Positions 30,876-41,400 of a stretch of DNA of 64,000 nucleotides are shown piece after piece. Numbering within the stretch: position 1 is the stretch's first letter; each line of letters starts with the position of its first letter. Origin of the DNA: Cristatella mucedo. Its lineage: Eukaryota; Bryozoa; Phylactolaemata; Cristatellidae. The DNA is taken from assembly GCA_009760855.2 (NCBI GenBank), contig WPIO01000057.1, positions 2,351,001 through 2,415,000 of the forward strand. Reading direction: 5' to 3'. The notes under the pieces were generated by a model. It was not told the DNA's origin and did no database searches. It saw only the letters and a program-made list of their open reading frames with translations. Position numbers and translations under genes: made by a program.

Positions 30876-31317
30876 TGATCCGCGAATCCTCTTGGCATCT
30901 CTATCTACTCTGGCAAGCTCGTTGTTCTACGTGCCGTAATGCTCATGTAGTTACTGTTGCAATAGCTGTGAGACGTACTGCTGCCGTGAAGCCATTCACT
31001 AATCAACAAGTCGAGAAAATTACGATAGTTTAATAACGCGGCCGACAAACACAACGTGGACCGTATCTAATGCGGACAAAGAATTAGCGACAAGCAGGTC
31101 TAATGTGTACTAGTAATATACCAACACAATTGGCCGAGCAAGCCATCGTGCATATAGATCTGAAGACTATCAGCTTCTCAGCTTCTCTTTTCAATGCGTT
31201 TTTAAAGTCTGCCTGTGGGTTGTGCTTGTAAGATTTTACAGGACATTGCCTAACGTAACCAGTAAACTAAATTTACGGCAGGCAAGATGGAATGGCCGAT
31301 TTATCAGCCTAATTTAT
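30876..31317. other. Unrecognised stretch
   Basis: No repeat match or convincing open frame. Confidence 0.4.
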
Positions 31318-31447
31318 ACAGCAGCAGAAGAGCGTTAAGGCTATCATTACCTTTGCAGAGGTCAATAAGGATCGCTCACTGCAGGACTCGAACCCACGAC
31401 CTGGGTCGAGAAGAGTGAGCGCCTTAGCACCTGAGCTATGTCTGAGA
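31318..31447 (-). mobile_element. SINE-1-like copy, diverged
   Basis: On the minus strand: ATAGCTCAGGTGCTAAGGCG as the A-box region, CGTGGGTTCGAGTCCTGCAG as the B box, then a shortened body CGATCCTTATTGACCTCTGC and AGCCTTAACGCTCTTCTGCT. The tRNA-like head is the best preserved in the window. Confidence 0.65.
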
Positions 31448-31763
31448 TGATTCCAGCAATGAGTCTGTTGCTCAGGAGAGATGTTTAACCCAACTAGTTC
31501 CTATGAATCTGGCAAGAAGATAAAAGGATGACAGCAAAACAGCAGTTGTAGAAAAGGAGCTTGCTAACACTCGAATTTTTCGTTGGTTGTGAGCCTAATG
31601 AAGTGGCCAAGCTGGGCGCTGTCACCAACTGTAGCTGATTTTGTTATACTACGTTTCTCATTCCGAAGGAGGACGGCCTCTATTTTAGAGGGTTCAGTGA
31701 AACGCTGTAATTCTACCTCACCTAGATTATAACTCCCAAGATAATGTTAGTGGTCACATAATT

Positions 31764-32690
31764 GTAAGGATTCTCAAAATTGGCTCTGCCAGCATATCTC
31801 CAGTTGAATCAGCTCCAAATCTAGGTGTCATATTCCAAAGCGACCTCTCGTTAGACGACCATATCAGCTCCACAGTCAAATCCGCCTATTTTCAGCTTCA
31901 TAACATTGCTAAAATTCGGGCCTGTTTAGATAAAAATACCACGTCCAAGTTGGTCCATGCATTCGTGACATCTCGTCTCGACTTCTGCAACTCACTGCTC
32001 ACTGGCCTACCAGCATGTGCGATCAGGCGATTGCAGCTGGTGCAAAACTCTGCAGCTAGGCTTGTCTGTCGTGAGCGTCGCAGTTGCCACATTACTCCAC
32101 TTCTCGCCGACCTGCACTGGCTACCAGTCAAGCAACGGATTGACTTCAAGGTTTTGTCCCTCACTTTTAGGTCCCTTCATTCTATGGCTCCAGCCTATCT
32201 GTCAGATATACTACCCCATCAGGCTAAGCATCGTACCACCCGCTTTTCGGAATCCAACAGTCTAGAAATACCTCATACAAACCTTAAATCCTTTGGAGAC
32301 CGTGCATTTAGTTCATATGCTCCCAAAGCCTGGAACTCCCTCCCGACCTGCGTCAGAACATCTCCTGACCTGACCACATTTAAAAGGAACCTAAAAACAC
32401 ACCTATTTAAGGCCGGCATTCAGTGGGTCCCTGTGATTCGTCCTTCATGTGCTTATGCGTGCTGATACTGTGCATGCTGCCACTAACCACTTTTGCATGC
32501 TGACCCTGTGCATGTCACCCCTAACCATATTATTCATTTCGTTTGTTTTTTCAAGCATGATTTTACTTACCTTTCAATTGCATTTCACTTTACAGCAAAT
32601 GTAAAGCGCCTAGAGAGAGATTAAGTTCTCTGAGGGCGCTTTATCAAGTGAATTATTATTATAATTATTATTATTATTCTCCCTGTGGTT
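31764..32690 (+). mobile_element. LINE-A copy, 3' complete
   Basis: It starts within the ORF at [20 protein letters not shown]. The 171-codon frame 31950-32465 covers the whole C-terminal region through LKTHLFKAGIQ. The 3' UTR and the hairpin AAAGCGCCTAG...GGGCGCTTTA (about 32608-32643) follow, with (ATT)n to about 32690. It shares the rare ESAPNLGVIF variant with the reversed copy at 29421-30808, so the two are close relatives in opposite orientation. Confidence 0.88.
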
Positions 32691-33737
32691 TTTGTGAAAC
32701 TATGCCGGCGAGGCACCCGTGTGAACTAATCTTAATTTTGACTGAGACAGCTAAATGGGAGTGCTGCCACAGCTCTCTTCATTTTCCCTTCTCGACATAG
32801 ATCGTCTTCTGATTAAGGGTCTGCTGGCTGATGTGATTCTCGATTCAAGCACCGCTGTACACAATTCGCATATAAACTCGGCAGAAACTGCATGATGTAT
32901 TCTTATGACGGATGCAGTCTAGTAAGTTAAGAAGTCGTTAGCTTGACTAACTGCACGTCGTAAAAAGCAGTTTGTAACAGTCACCGGGGGGTCGGAGCTA
33001 GAGATGTGTATCCGTGGCCGGACCTAATCGTTCATGACGCAATGAGCAGGTCAGGACCCGGCGATCCTTACGGCAATGAAGAGGTAGCCGCTAAGAAGGC
33101 CTGAGACCGCGCTATCGTGAACTTTGGTGACAAATCATTATGCAACTGACCTTCTGCAGCAGAGAACTGCAGTCACGAAGCGTCGCGAGCTCGACTTCTG
33201 CAATTCAAAGTCGAGCGCGAAGTGAACAGGCGAATCTAGCTAGAAGGACGAAGCCCTTTGGTCAGCCCTGCCCCTACGATGTTGTTGCCAAGATTTGACG
33301 TAGATGAAGGCGCATAAGCTATCGTTTGGAAAACATCGCAAGCACAGGGTAGCGTGGAGGTGATTTCCAAACGCAGCGTCCATGTAAATATTCTTTATAT
33401 TCTTAAGAGATATGGACTTTTAATATATCAAAAAGTACACCATTCTGGGAACGGTCGTGCAATAGCCCGCCTGGCTGTTGACCAGAGCAGGCACTTTTCT
33501 TCATGGAATTCGTACGTTGCCCGATTAGACTAACCCGTGGCTGGGAGCTGATATTCTTGTGGCTGTTTTGGTTATCATCTGTGAATGAACTTACATTTGA
33601 TACAGCTTTAATCCGTTGGTCACCCTAACTCAAAAATCCTTGGTAACGTTAACTCAATATTGGAACTGTAAATATTGTGTGTGTCTTTTTAGGTCACTGA
33701 AGGTTGTTAGCATAATTATGCCTAGGACTTACACAAA
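32691..33737. other. Unrecognised stretch
   Basis: No convincing open frame. A short imperfect palindrome lies around TCTGCAGCAGAGAACTGCAG near 33150. Confidence 0.4.
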
Positions 33738-33875
33738 AGAATTATTCATTTGTATTGCGCCCTAGGGGAACTTAATATCTATTCAGGCGCTTAACATATG
33801 CCACGGGCTCAAGCCCACGACCTCGGCTAGACCTTGGTTGATCGGGGTGAGCACCTCAACCACTGAGTCAAACCA
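33738..33875 (-). mobile_element. SINE-2 copy
   Basis: On the minus strand: TTTGACTCAGTGGTTGAGGT as the tRNA head, GTGGGCTTGAGCCCGTGGC around the B box, then the LINE-A-like AAGCGCCTGAATAGATATTA, ending GCAATACAAATGAATAATTC. This is the clearest example of SINE-2 carrying a LINE-A-type 3' end. Confidence 0.68.
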
Positions 33876-33919
33876 ACGCGGTAGTTGTCAGTTTATCCTC
33901 GCTCCCTTTCTTGGTCTCG

Positions 33920-34088
33920 CTTTTTCATTTTCTCTCTCCTTCTCAGCCTATATCTGTCCATCTCTTTGCCCCCTCTCTCTCTCACCACGATTGTCTCCCC
34001 ACTATCTCCCTCGCTCTATCTTGCTCTCTCTCTCTCTCGCTCTCGCTCTCTCTCTCTCTCCCCTCGCTCTCTCGCTCTCTCGCTCTTA
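33920..34088. repeat. CT-rich low-complexity tract
   Basis: Interrupted CT/CTCG units end exactly at the left edge of the duplicated segment. Open frames rich in Ser and Leu across it are compositional. Confidence 0.9.
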
Positions 34089-34800
34089 TCTGGGTTCAGT
34101 CTCACAACGAAAACTATTCCGAAAATATACGTGGCGAAATGACAACTGCTATGCGAGTCAAATCAAGAATTTACTAGTCGTAAAGACTTCTATAATTATA
34201 AATGCCGGAAGTTTTTTTCGTACGCTGCATGTGCATTGAAATAAATCGCACCTACGTTACTACCTAGCGAATTATCAATATAAGAAATAAATTAAACCAT
34301 TGCTTTTTTGACAGCATTTAAAGGCCCTCGTGATTTCTATTTGACGTGCTAACGCTTGCGGACATTATTTGTGTTGGATTCAGCCGTTATTTATTTTTCG
34401 ACACTATGCATGTTTCCCAAATGTGTTTTGCTTACGGGCAGCTTGCATGCTACTACGATCTGTTTGGTAATGTTTTCTTCATTCGTTTCTTTATATTTTT
34501 CATTGCGCATTTAACCAGCCTAGAATGAACATTATCTTACTATAGGAGCCATCTAATTTTATTCGTAATAGAAGTTTCTAAACATGGCAAGTTGGTATAG
34601 ATCCGGTATAGACTTGCACGGTAATGCACAAGGCAAGCTACAATCACTTAAGATGATGCTGTGACGTGCAAGCTATTTTTAGATTCCTGTAATGATATCA
34701 AATCACGCGGTGGCTTAACGTCATTCAAAAAGCGTAACAGACTTTAGGAGACTGCAAAATGAGGTAGATCTTTCTAACTTTTTCGGATTTTTGTAACTAT

Positions 34801-34996
34801 GCGAGTAAAATAGAAAAAGCTGACTCTGCAAAGTATTTCCTTGTCGGCTTTGAGTTTTGATAAATCGGCTAGAGCATGTAAACAAAGACATCAACAATGT
34901 GAGTAAAATAGAAAAAGCTGACTCTGCGAAGTATTTCCTGGTCGGCTTTGAGTTTTGATAAATCGGCTAGAGCATGTAAACAAAGACATCAACAAA
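34801..34996. repeat. 98-bp tandem duplication
   Basis: Two nearly identical units beginning GCGAGTAAAATAG/GTGAGTAAAATAG and ending GACATCAACAA. The right segmental copy has only one unit (about 41310-41400), so this arose after the segmental duplication or was lost in the other copy. Confidence 0.9.
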
Positions 34997-35380
34997 TATT
35001 TTTCCCTAAATCACCAAGTGAAATGGCTGCGAAGTGAGGATATTTTCAGAACGTTCCCATGATGCACTTGTTGCCATACCCAGGAAATCAATTGCGGATG
35101 ACTTTCTTAGGGTCCTTTAATTAACGTGGCAACATTAAAAGCACTGTTTCCAGCATTGCTCGATAAAAATATCTTCTTTTGTACCTAGGAGTACTGGCTG
35201 CTTCACGTTATCACCATCCGTTTCATACGCTTTTTTATCACAGCATACGTGAATAGCCTAGAAAAATATAGTCCTCTTACACTACCGTACAGGCAGTTTA
35301 CAGCCAAGTTCCAACGTAAGAGTTTTATTTTTAGTAACCCAAAGTTGTTTGAAACTGGGTAAATACTTGACAGGCCTCTC

Positions 35381-35656
35381 GTTTATTGCGAGGAATTCTA
35401 AGATGAAAGCAGGTTCCATATTGTGGAACTTTTCCATAGCGGTAAAGGTTTTAAATAACACACCTAGCCTTAGCGATTTGCGGATATTTTCCTAGGTGTG
35501 ATCTAGGACCAGCTTCTTGTTTATTGCGAGAAATTCTAACATGAAAGCGGGTTCAAAATTGTTGAACTTGTTTATAGTAATAACGGTTTTATATAACTCA
35601 CCTCGCGATATCGATTTGCCGATATTAACCGTGGTGTGAGATGCAAGGAGCTACAT
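35381..35656. repeat. 138-bp diverged tandem duplication at the peptide gene's 3' end
   Basis: Units start GTTTATTGCGAGGAATTCTA (35381) and GTTTATTGCGAGAAATTCTA (35519). The second unit includes the end of peptide exon 2, its stop and its 3' UTR, and each unit holds an AATAAA on the minus strand. The right segmental copy has one unit. Confidence 0.75.
35520..35525 (-). terminator. AATAAA polyadenylation signal of the peptide gene
   Basis: It lies about 100 bases after the TAA of exon 2 on the minus strand. Its counterpart in the right copy is degraded (TGTAAA). Confidence 0.4.
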
Positions 35657-36154
35657 GTTCGACACCGTGAGCGAAATGACTGCCTGCGTGTGCTACTTCG
35701 CGGACGATTTTTGCAGCAGCACTTGTTATTGATGTAACAACTTTTTCTGCTATCTCCCCAGTTGTAGAGAACAAAAGTCTTATAGATTCTTCATAAACTG
35801 CTATAAGAAAGATTAAGTTATTAGTGCAATCAGAGAAAGAGAGAGAAGAGCGAGTAAAAGTGAGGGAAGTAGATAAGAATCGTTATTGCACAGTAACTGC
35901 TAAAGATTGTCATTTGTCACTCGTCATTTCTCGTTTGAGTTGATTCAGTTATTCATTGCTAAGACGTGCGTCCATCTTGAAGTCGTGCAAAAGCATTATC
36001 TTAAGTGTATCCTTACTCAGTTGTCAGAATCGCAGGCTTGAAAAGAATTAGTCACAGATGACTCACGAAACTGTTCAAAACTCAACTGAACTATGCCAGC
36101 TGCTACGGCTTGACACAAAATGGACAAAACGACGGAAACTGCTACTAGCTTCAT
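35625..36154 (-). CDS. Small secreted peptide gene, two exons, 86 aa (left copy, intact)
   Basis: Exon 1 (36154-36067) encodes MKLVAVSVVLSILCQAVAAG, a clear signal peptide with likely cleavage after the AVAA stretch, followed by nine more residues. The donor GTGAGT is at 36066-36061. After an intron of about 265 bp, exon 2 starts at 35797 (acceptor TTATAGCAG; using TTATAG instead adds one codon). It encodes 57 residues ending ISHHG and a TAA at 35627-35625. The mature part (about 66 aa) is rich in Ala, Val, His and Glu, contains one Cys, and includes SAAAKIVREVAHAGS, which could form an amphipathic helix. A paralogue with the same exon structure lies at 44763-44241. I recognise no family. Secretion is inferred from the signal peptide; function is unknown. 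Confidence 0.55.
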
Positions 36155-36265
36155 TCTTTAATTAAAGAGAATCCCGGCTCTCAGGAAAAAGATAATCTCC
36201 TGGACAGAGAGGTTGTCGTAAATACCGAAAAGCTAGCAATCCGTTTCTTTCTAACGCATTTTACG

Positions 36266-36272
36266 TTTTATA
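36266..36272 (-). promoter_or_regulatory. TATA-like box of the peptide gene
   Basis: TATAAAA on the minus strand, about 110 bases above the start codon. The right copy reads TCTAAAA here, so the box is lost or never arose there. Confidence 0.4.
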
Positions 36273-37510
36273 AATCTTTGCTTCCGTTAGTTGGTACGCC
36301 ATGTAGCTGAAGTAAATTTGAAGATGTAACGGCAGTATTCGCCCGATTTATACCACAACATTAGAATATGCATGAGAAGCTAAGAAAATAGCATGATTTA
36401 AGCATTCCAAAGATTAAAAAGTCATTAGAAGGTTCCGACACTAAGTTTTTTTTATCTATCAGTTTTAGCTTGCGTATATCTAGTAGAATTTTAAATCCTA
36501 CTCCAACAGCAATTTATTCATACTTATTGCTGGAACAACCTTAATTCGGAGTAAGGCAACCTGCATACCATAGATATAATTTAAAAGTTCTCATTCTTGT
36601 AATAGATTCGTACGTGCAGATTTCAAGTTCTAAAAGTACTAAAGTAATCGCTTACTGAAATTAGTGTTACTACATTATTTTCTAAAAATAATCGTATGCA
36701 TAGTTCAAATGTGACAGACCACGATTGTACTACCAACTTTCTTAAGGCTACTTGCTTGAATTTTATTAAATTGCACAAACATATCTCGTATAAAGTTAAT
36801 TTGAATAACTTACCGAATATAGATCACAGCTGCCCATGTCGGATTGTTTCTCCTGTCCACAGTATCAGACATTGAGTTTGATTAGGAGCCTTATATGCGT
36901 ATATGACGCTACATTCTTAAATTGGGTTAACTAGGCATTCCCTGAGGTTAGACCAGTCACTGTACTTCTTTTCGGGGTAACTAAAATGCCTGAATTTGAG
37001 ACTAGATTTCCATGCAGTAAATCGCACATCTACTTAAAGTGCACCGAGGAATGAAAAGGGATGCTACGTGAAGCTTGCGTTAGCTAAGCGAGTTAACAAC
37101 TATCAAGAGACCAACTGCAACCACTAGAGTCAATTTGCACGGCTCAAAAGATGAGAGTATATGTAAAGCATTCATTAACCGAAAACCGAAAACAAACCAA
37201 CGTATGCCAAAGAGCAATAGGGAGAGCATTGTTGGACAGTCCATTACCTTGAAATTTCAAAGCATCTGATCCCGCCTTTTTTATCACTAAAAGCTCGAAA
37301 CGTTCCATGAGGATTGAACCCGTATGGCCTGCAGTATTTGGCGTGAAATTCAACTTAATCAGGCTTCGAGACTGAAAGTAAATCCATTTTTGTAGTCCAA
37401 ACATCCACGAAATCCAAGCTACGTTTATTATTGAAAGTCTTCCTCTAAAAGACCCTACAATTGTAATGCTTCTGATAATCTAAGCTACATTTGCAAGCAG
37501 ACCTAAACAG

Positions 37511-37954
37511 AGAAAAAGAGAGATACCTGATAAAACAGTGAACAGTAGGTCTCCGATTGCCGTTAGGTTAATCTCTCATGAGGAGACGTACTTTTTGAAT
37601 GTCATGGCAAATCAAACATTGCAACTAAATTTCACCTGAAGCCCAGAATACAAAGGGTCAGCCATTTAAAAAGCATTACTAATAGCAACGATCCAGCATC
37701 AGCCGAAGATCCTATCCTGCAGCCCACCCCACTTGTTGGGCATCAACAGATTGCCGCCTGCATGACTCAACCTTGAGACCACCGTGGTGAGCTGCATGCA
37801 CCTTACCTACTGCTGCGCTAATACCGAGGAACAGACGAGCCATCATTTGGCTATGCCTCAGAACCTAGAACAGCCCAGTGCTTGCACGCACATTTACAGT
37901 ATTAGTTTTAAAAATTTCTCATCAGCTCACGGCACTTTATATCGAGGATCATTA
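37511..37954. other. Unrecognised stretch
   Basis: No repeat match. A 63-codon plus-strand frame at 37784 has no motif. Confidence 0.4.
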
Positions 37955-38885
37955 GTTAAAGCGACCTATCATTAGACGACCGTATCAGCTCCACGGTCAA
38001 ATCTTCCTATTTTCAGCTTCATAATATTTCTAAAATTTGGGCTTGTTTAGATAAGGATACCACGCCTAAATTGGTCCATGCATTCGTGACATCTCGTCTC
38101 GATTTCAGCAACTCACTGCTTACTGGCCTATCAGCATTTGCGATCAGGCGATTGCAGCTGGTACAAAACTCTGCAGCTAGGCTTGTCTGTCGTGAGCGTC
38201 GCCGTTGCCACATTACTCCACTTCTCGCCGACCTGCACTGGCTACCAGTCAAGCAACAGATGGACTTCAAGGTTTTGTCGTTCACTTTTAGGTCCCTTTA
38301 TTCTATGGCTCCAGCCTATCTCTCCGACGTACAAACCTCAAATCCTTTGGAGACCGTGCATCAGTTCGTATGCTCCCAAGCATCGTCCCGACCCGTCGAA
38401 CATCCCCTTTCGGAATCCAACATTCTGGAAATACCTCGTATGCTGCCAAACCTCAGAAATCCTTTTGGAGACCGTGCATAGTTTAGTTCGTATGCTCCCA
38501 CAGCCTAGTGAACTTCGCTCCCGACCTGCGTCAGAACATGTGGTCCCCTATCCTGACCACATTTCCAAAAAAGGAACCTCCGAAAAAACACACTTCGTTA
38601 GGACAGCACCTTTATCCGTTGCTTGGGTAACCCTGTGATTCGTAGCCTTCACGTGCTGATGCACATGCTGGTGCTGACACTGTGCATGCTGCCACTATCC
38701 ATATTTGCATGCTGATCCTGTGCATGTCACCCCGAACCATGTTATTCATTTTGTTTGTTTTTCAAGCGTTATTTTTCTTACCATTTAATTGCATTTCCCT
38801 TTGCAGCAAATGTAAAGCGCCTAGAAAGAGATTAAGTTCTCCGAGGGCGCTTTATCAAGTACATTATTATTATTATTAATATTAA
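37955..38885 (+). mobile_element. LINE-A copy with a cluster of small insertions
   Basis: It starts in the SDLSLDDHIS region. Its frame 38071-38330 is clean ([20 protein letters not shown]). Between about 38330 and 38660 it carries many 1-6 base insertions and a partial repeat of the FGDRAF region. The 3' UTR and hairpin tail to 38885 are again near consensus, with (ATT)n. Confidence 0.8.
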
Positions 38886-39754
38886 ACGATGCAATCTTAG
38901 AAGTGTGACTGCCAAAACTGCAATTTGGTACCCCAGTAACTCTCTTGATTCAGTCTGTAGAAGGCCGTCAGTCGACGCTCGATTGAAGTTGCTTACCTAC
39001 CCAAATACATTCTACACTCAGGTTCAGATTTTTAGAGAACTGGATTATCGTGCATTTAAAAACAATTTCAGAGCAACTGCAGAATGATATATTAATTCAC
39101 ATTTCTTACGTTTTAAGCAAGGTTGAATATCTATGAGAGAAGATTGGCGATCAGAGGGGAGAGGAACGGATGAAGACCACCTGCAGAAGTATGCTTCCGG
39201 TGACTCATAGTACCTAGTAAGACGGAAACCCGCATGAAGATGCTGTTTATGCAAGGTGTTGGATTGCTCCGTCGGTGAGCGATCAGCGTGCAGATGGTAT
39301 GAGTGCCTCTTATGGATGGCCAGCATGTATTGCCACTTCTATGTGCCAAACCCACATGAAATGCTGTACCTCTTCACATTGCAAAAATGCAAACGGTGTA
39401 ACTAATTTAAAATGAATCACTTACTACTTTGAGAACGTGATCAAAATCTTAAGGCCCGTTGAAAGAACAGGACTGAGAATCGGTGATGGAAACTCAAAGT
39501 AGTAGGAACGGTAGCAGCGAAAAGGCTTGTTATAGAGGCAACTTTCTTAGTGATTCTTCCGGCCGCGTTTTGGAAAGTAACCAAACGTAATCGAAGCGTT
39601 AATCAACATATTTGTATCCTGAATACGACAAAGTAGTACTGCTCAATTATCAGTAAAGTTTTCAGTAATACATAATGAGGCTATTATTTTAAACTTTTTA
39701 TTCGGAAGAATGCATTTCAAAGTTAGCAATTCGTCGATTTTCTTAGTTTGCATG
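38886..39754. other. Unrecognised stretch
   Basis: No family match or convincing gene. Open frames near 39045-39355 on the minus strand show no motif. Confidence 0.4.
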
Positions 39755-39905
39755 AATGTTAATCATTTTGTTTGTTTTTCAAGCATGATTTTACTTACCA
39801 TTCAATTGCATTTCCCTTTGCAGCAAATGTAAAGCTCCTAGAAAGAGATTAAGTTCTCTGAGGGCGCTTTATCAAGTACATTATTATTATTATTATTATT
39901 TTATC
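39755..39905 (+). mobile_element. LINE-A orphan 3' end
   Basis: Only the last ~130 bases are present: TTTGTTTGTTTTTCAAGCAT through the hairpin (AAAGCTCCTAG...GGGCGCTTTA) and (ATT)n. Confidence 0.85.
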
Positions 39906-40239
39906 ACATTAGGATTATTATGTGGAAACCTAATCCAAATTGAACCATTTCGTTGGATTTTTGTGGGACTTGTGAAGCATGGGCATGCACAGTGAGGAAT
40001 TTCAAAATAGTCAAATTTCATTGAAGCTTTAATATGTCTCGCGAATACCTCACTAATCATATTGTAGCTACCAGATGATTTGAGGCAGTGAAGTTTTTGA
40101 CAACGAATAATGCTGAGATGTCTTTAGTAGTAATGAGTTATTAATATTTTTCAATATTCAGAGGTCAGAGAAAGCTGAATGCTTAGAATTTGGCATTGTA
40201 ATATAATCCTTCTTTCCAGCTGGACGAAACTCCGGTCTG
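39906..40239. other. Unrecognised AT-rich stretch
   Basis: Nothing recognised. Confidence 0.4.
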
Positions 40240-40580
40240 CTGCTCTATCGCGACCTTACTGATGACGAATACGTCAGCTCCGCAGTCTAGCCGACCTGCT
40301 TTTAGGTTCATAAAATGGCAACAATCAGGCGTGCATAATCAAGGATCACACGTCAAAATTTTTTTATGCATTATATTATCCCATCTCGTCGTCAGCAACG
40401 TACAGATGGAAGGTCAACAAGGCTATGTAGTCAGTCGCTTAAAGTTGGTGCAAAACTCGGCAGCCTGGCTTATTTGTTGTCGGCTTCGACGTTGACACAG
40501 CGCACCAGTTGTAGCCGGACTGCACTGGTTTTCAGTCAAGCATGGCATCGATTTCCGGATTTCATGCGGACTTGTACTTT
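40240..40580 (+). mobile_element. Old LINE-A fragment adjoining the right duplicate
   Basis: A strongly decayed match to the DDHISS...FQLHNIAKIRA region, then KLVQNSAAWLICC near 40440-40485 and a relic of the [11 protein letters not shown] stretch. It ends exactly where the duplicated segment begins. Confidence 0.55.
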
Positions 40581-41400
40581 CATTTTATATCTGGGTTCAG
40601 CCTCGCAACAAAAATTATTCTGAAAATATACCTGGAGAGTTGACACCTGCTTTTGCGAGTCGAATCGAGTATTTACTCATCCTGAAAACTTCTGTAATTA
40701 TAAATCCCGGAAAGTTTTTTTGTACGCTGCATGTGCATTGAAATCACTCGTAACTACGTTACTACCTAGTGAATTATCACTACAAGAAATAAATTAAACT
40801 CTTGCCTGTTTTGACAGTATTTTAAAGGCCCTCACGATTTCTATTTAAAGTGCTCACTCTTGTTGACATAATTTGTGTTTAATTCAGCCGTTAATTATGT
40901 TTCAACACTGTTCATGTTTCCCTAGTTATGTTTTGCTCACGGACAACGTGCATGCTACCACGATCCATTTGGTTATGTTTTCTTCAAACTTGTCTTTATA
41001 TTTTTCATTGCGCATTTAACCAGCCTGAAAAAAAATTATCTTACTGAAGTAGTGATTTAACTTTTGTGTGTAATATAGGTTTCTAAAGATGGCTAGTTGG
41101 TATAGATCCAGTATAGACTTGCAAGGGAATGCACAAGGCAAGCTACAATCAATTACGATAATGCTGTGATGAGCAAGTTATTTTAAGCATCCTTGAATGA
41201 TGTCAAATCGCATGTTTGGCGTAGAGTCATGCGAAAGAGAGTAGAAGAATTTAAGAGACTGGAAAATGAGGGAGATCTTGATAACTTTTTCTTGTTTTTT
41301 GTAACTATGCTAGTAAGATAGAAAAGGGTGACTCTGCCAAGTATTTCCTGGCGGGTATTGAGTTTTGATAAATCGGCTAAAGCATGTAAAGGAAGACATA

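Larger units (their letters stand above)
34090..37510. repeat. Duplicated segment, left copy
   Basis: It aligns in the same orientation with 40585-46110 from ATCTGGGTTCAGTCTC to the shared AATCTAAGCTACATTTGCAA word. It contains two private internal duplications, of about 98 bp (34801-34898/34899-34996) and about 138 bp (35381-35518/35519-35656). Subtracting them leaves about 3185 bp, against about 3194 bp for the right copy without its LINEs. It carries an intact two-exon secreted-peptide gene on the minus strand. No inverted repeat or target duplication was found at the edges. Confidence 0.85.

Noticed and set aside
37144-37404. 86-codon minus-strand frame in the left duplicate with a GGTTCAATCC B-box-like word
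   Set aside because: The matching right-copy DNA (45745-46010) has several stops in this frame, and no A box lies at tRNA distance, so neither coding nor tRNA status holds.
34090-37510. Duplicated segment as a DNA transposon with inverted ends
   Set aside because: I could not find inverted repeats or a target duplication at either edge; kept as a duplicated segment.
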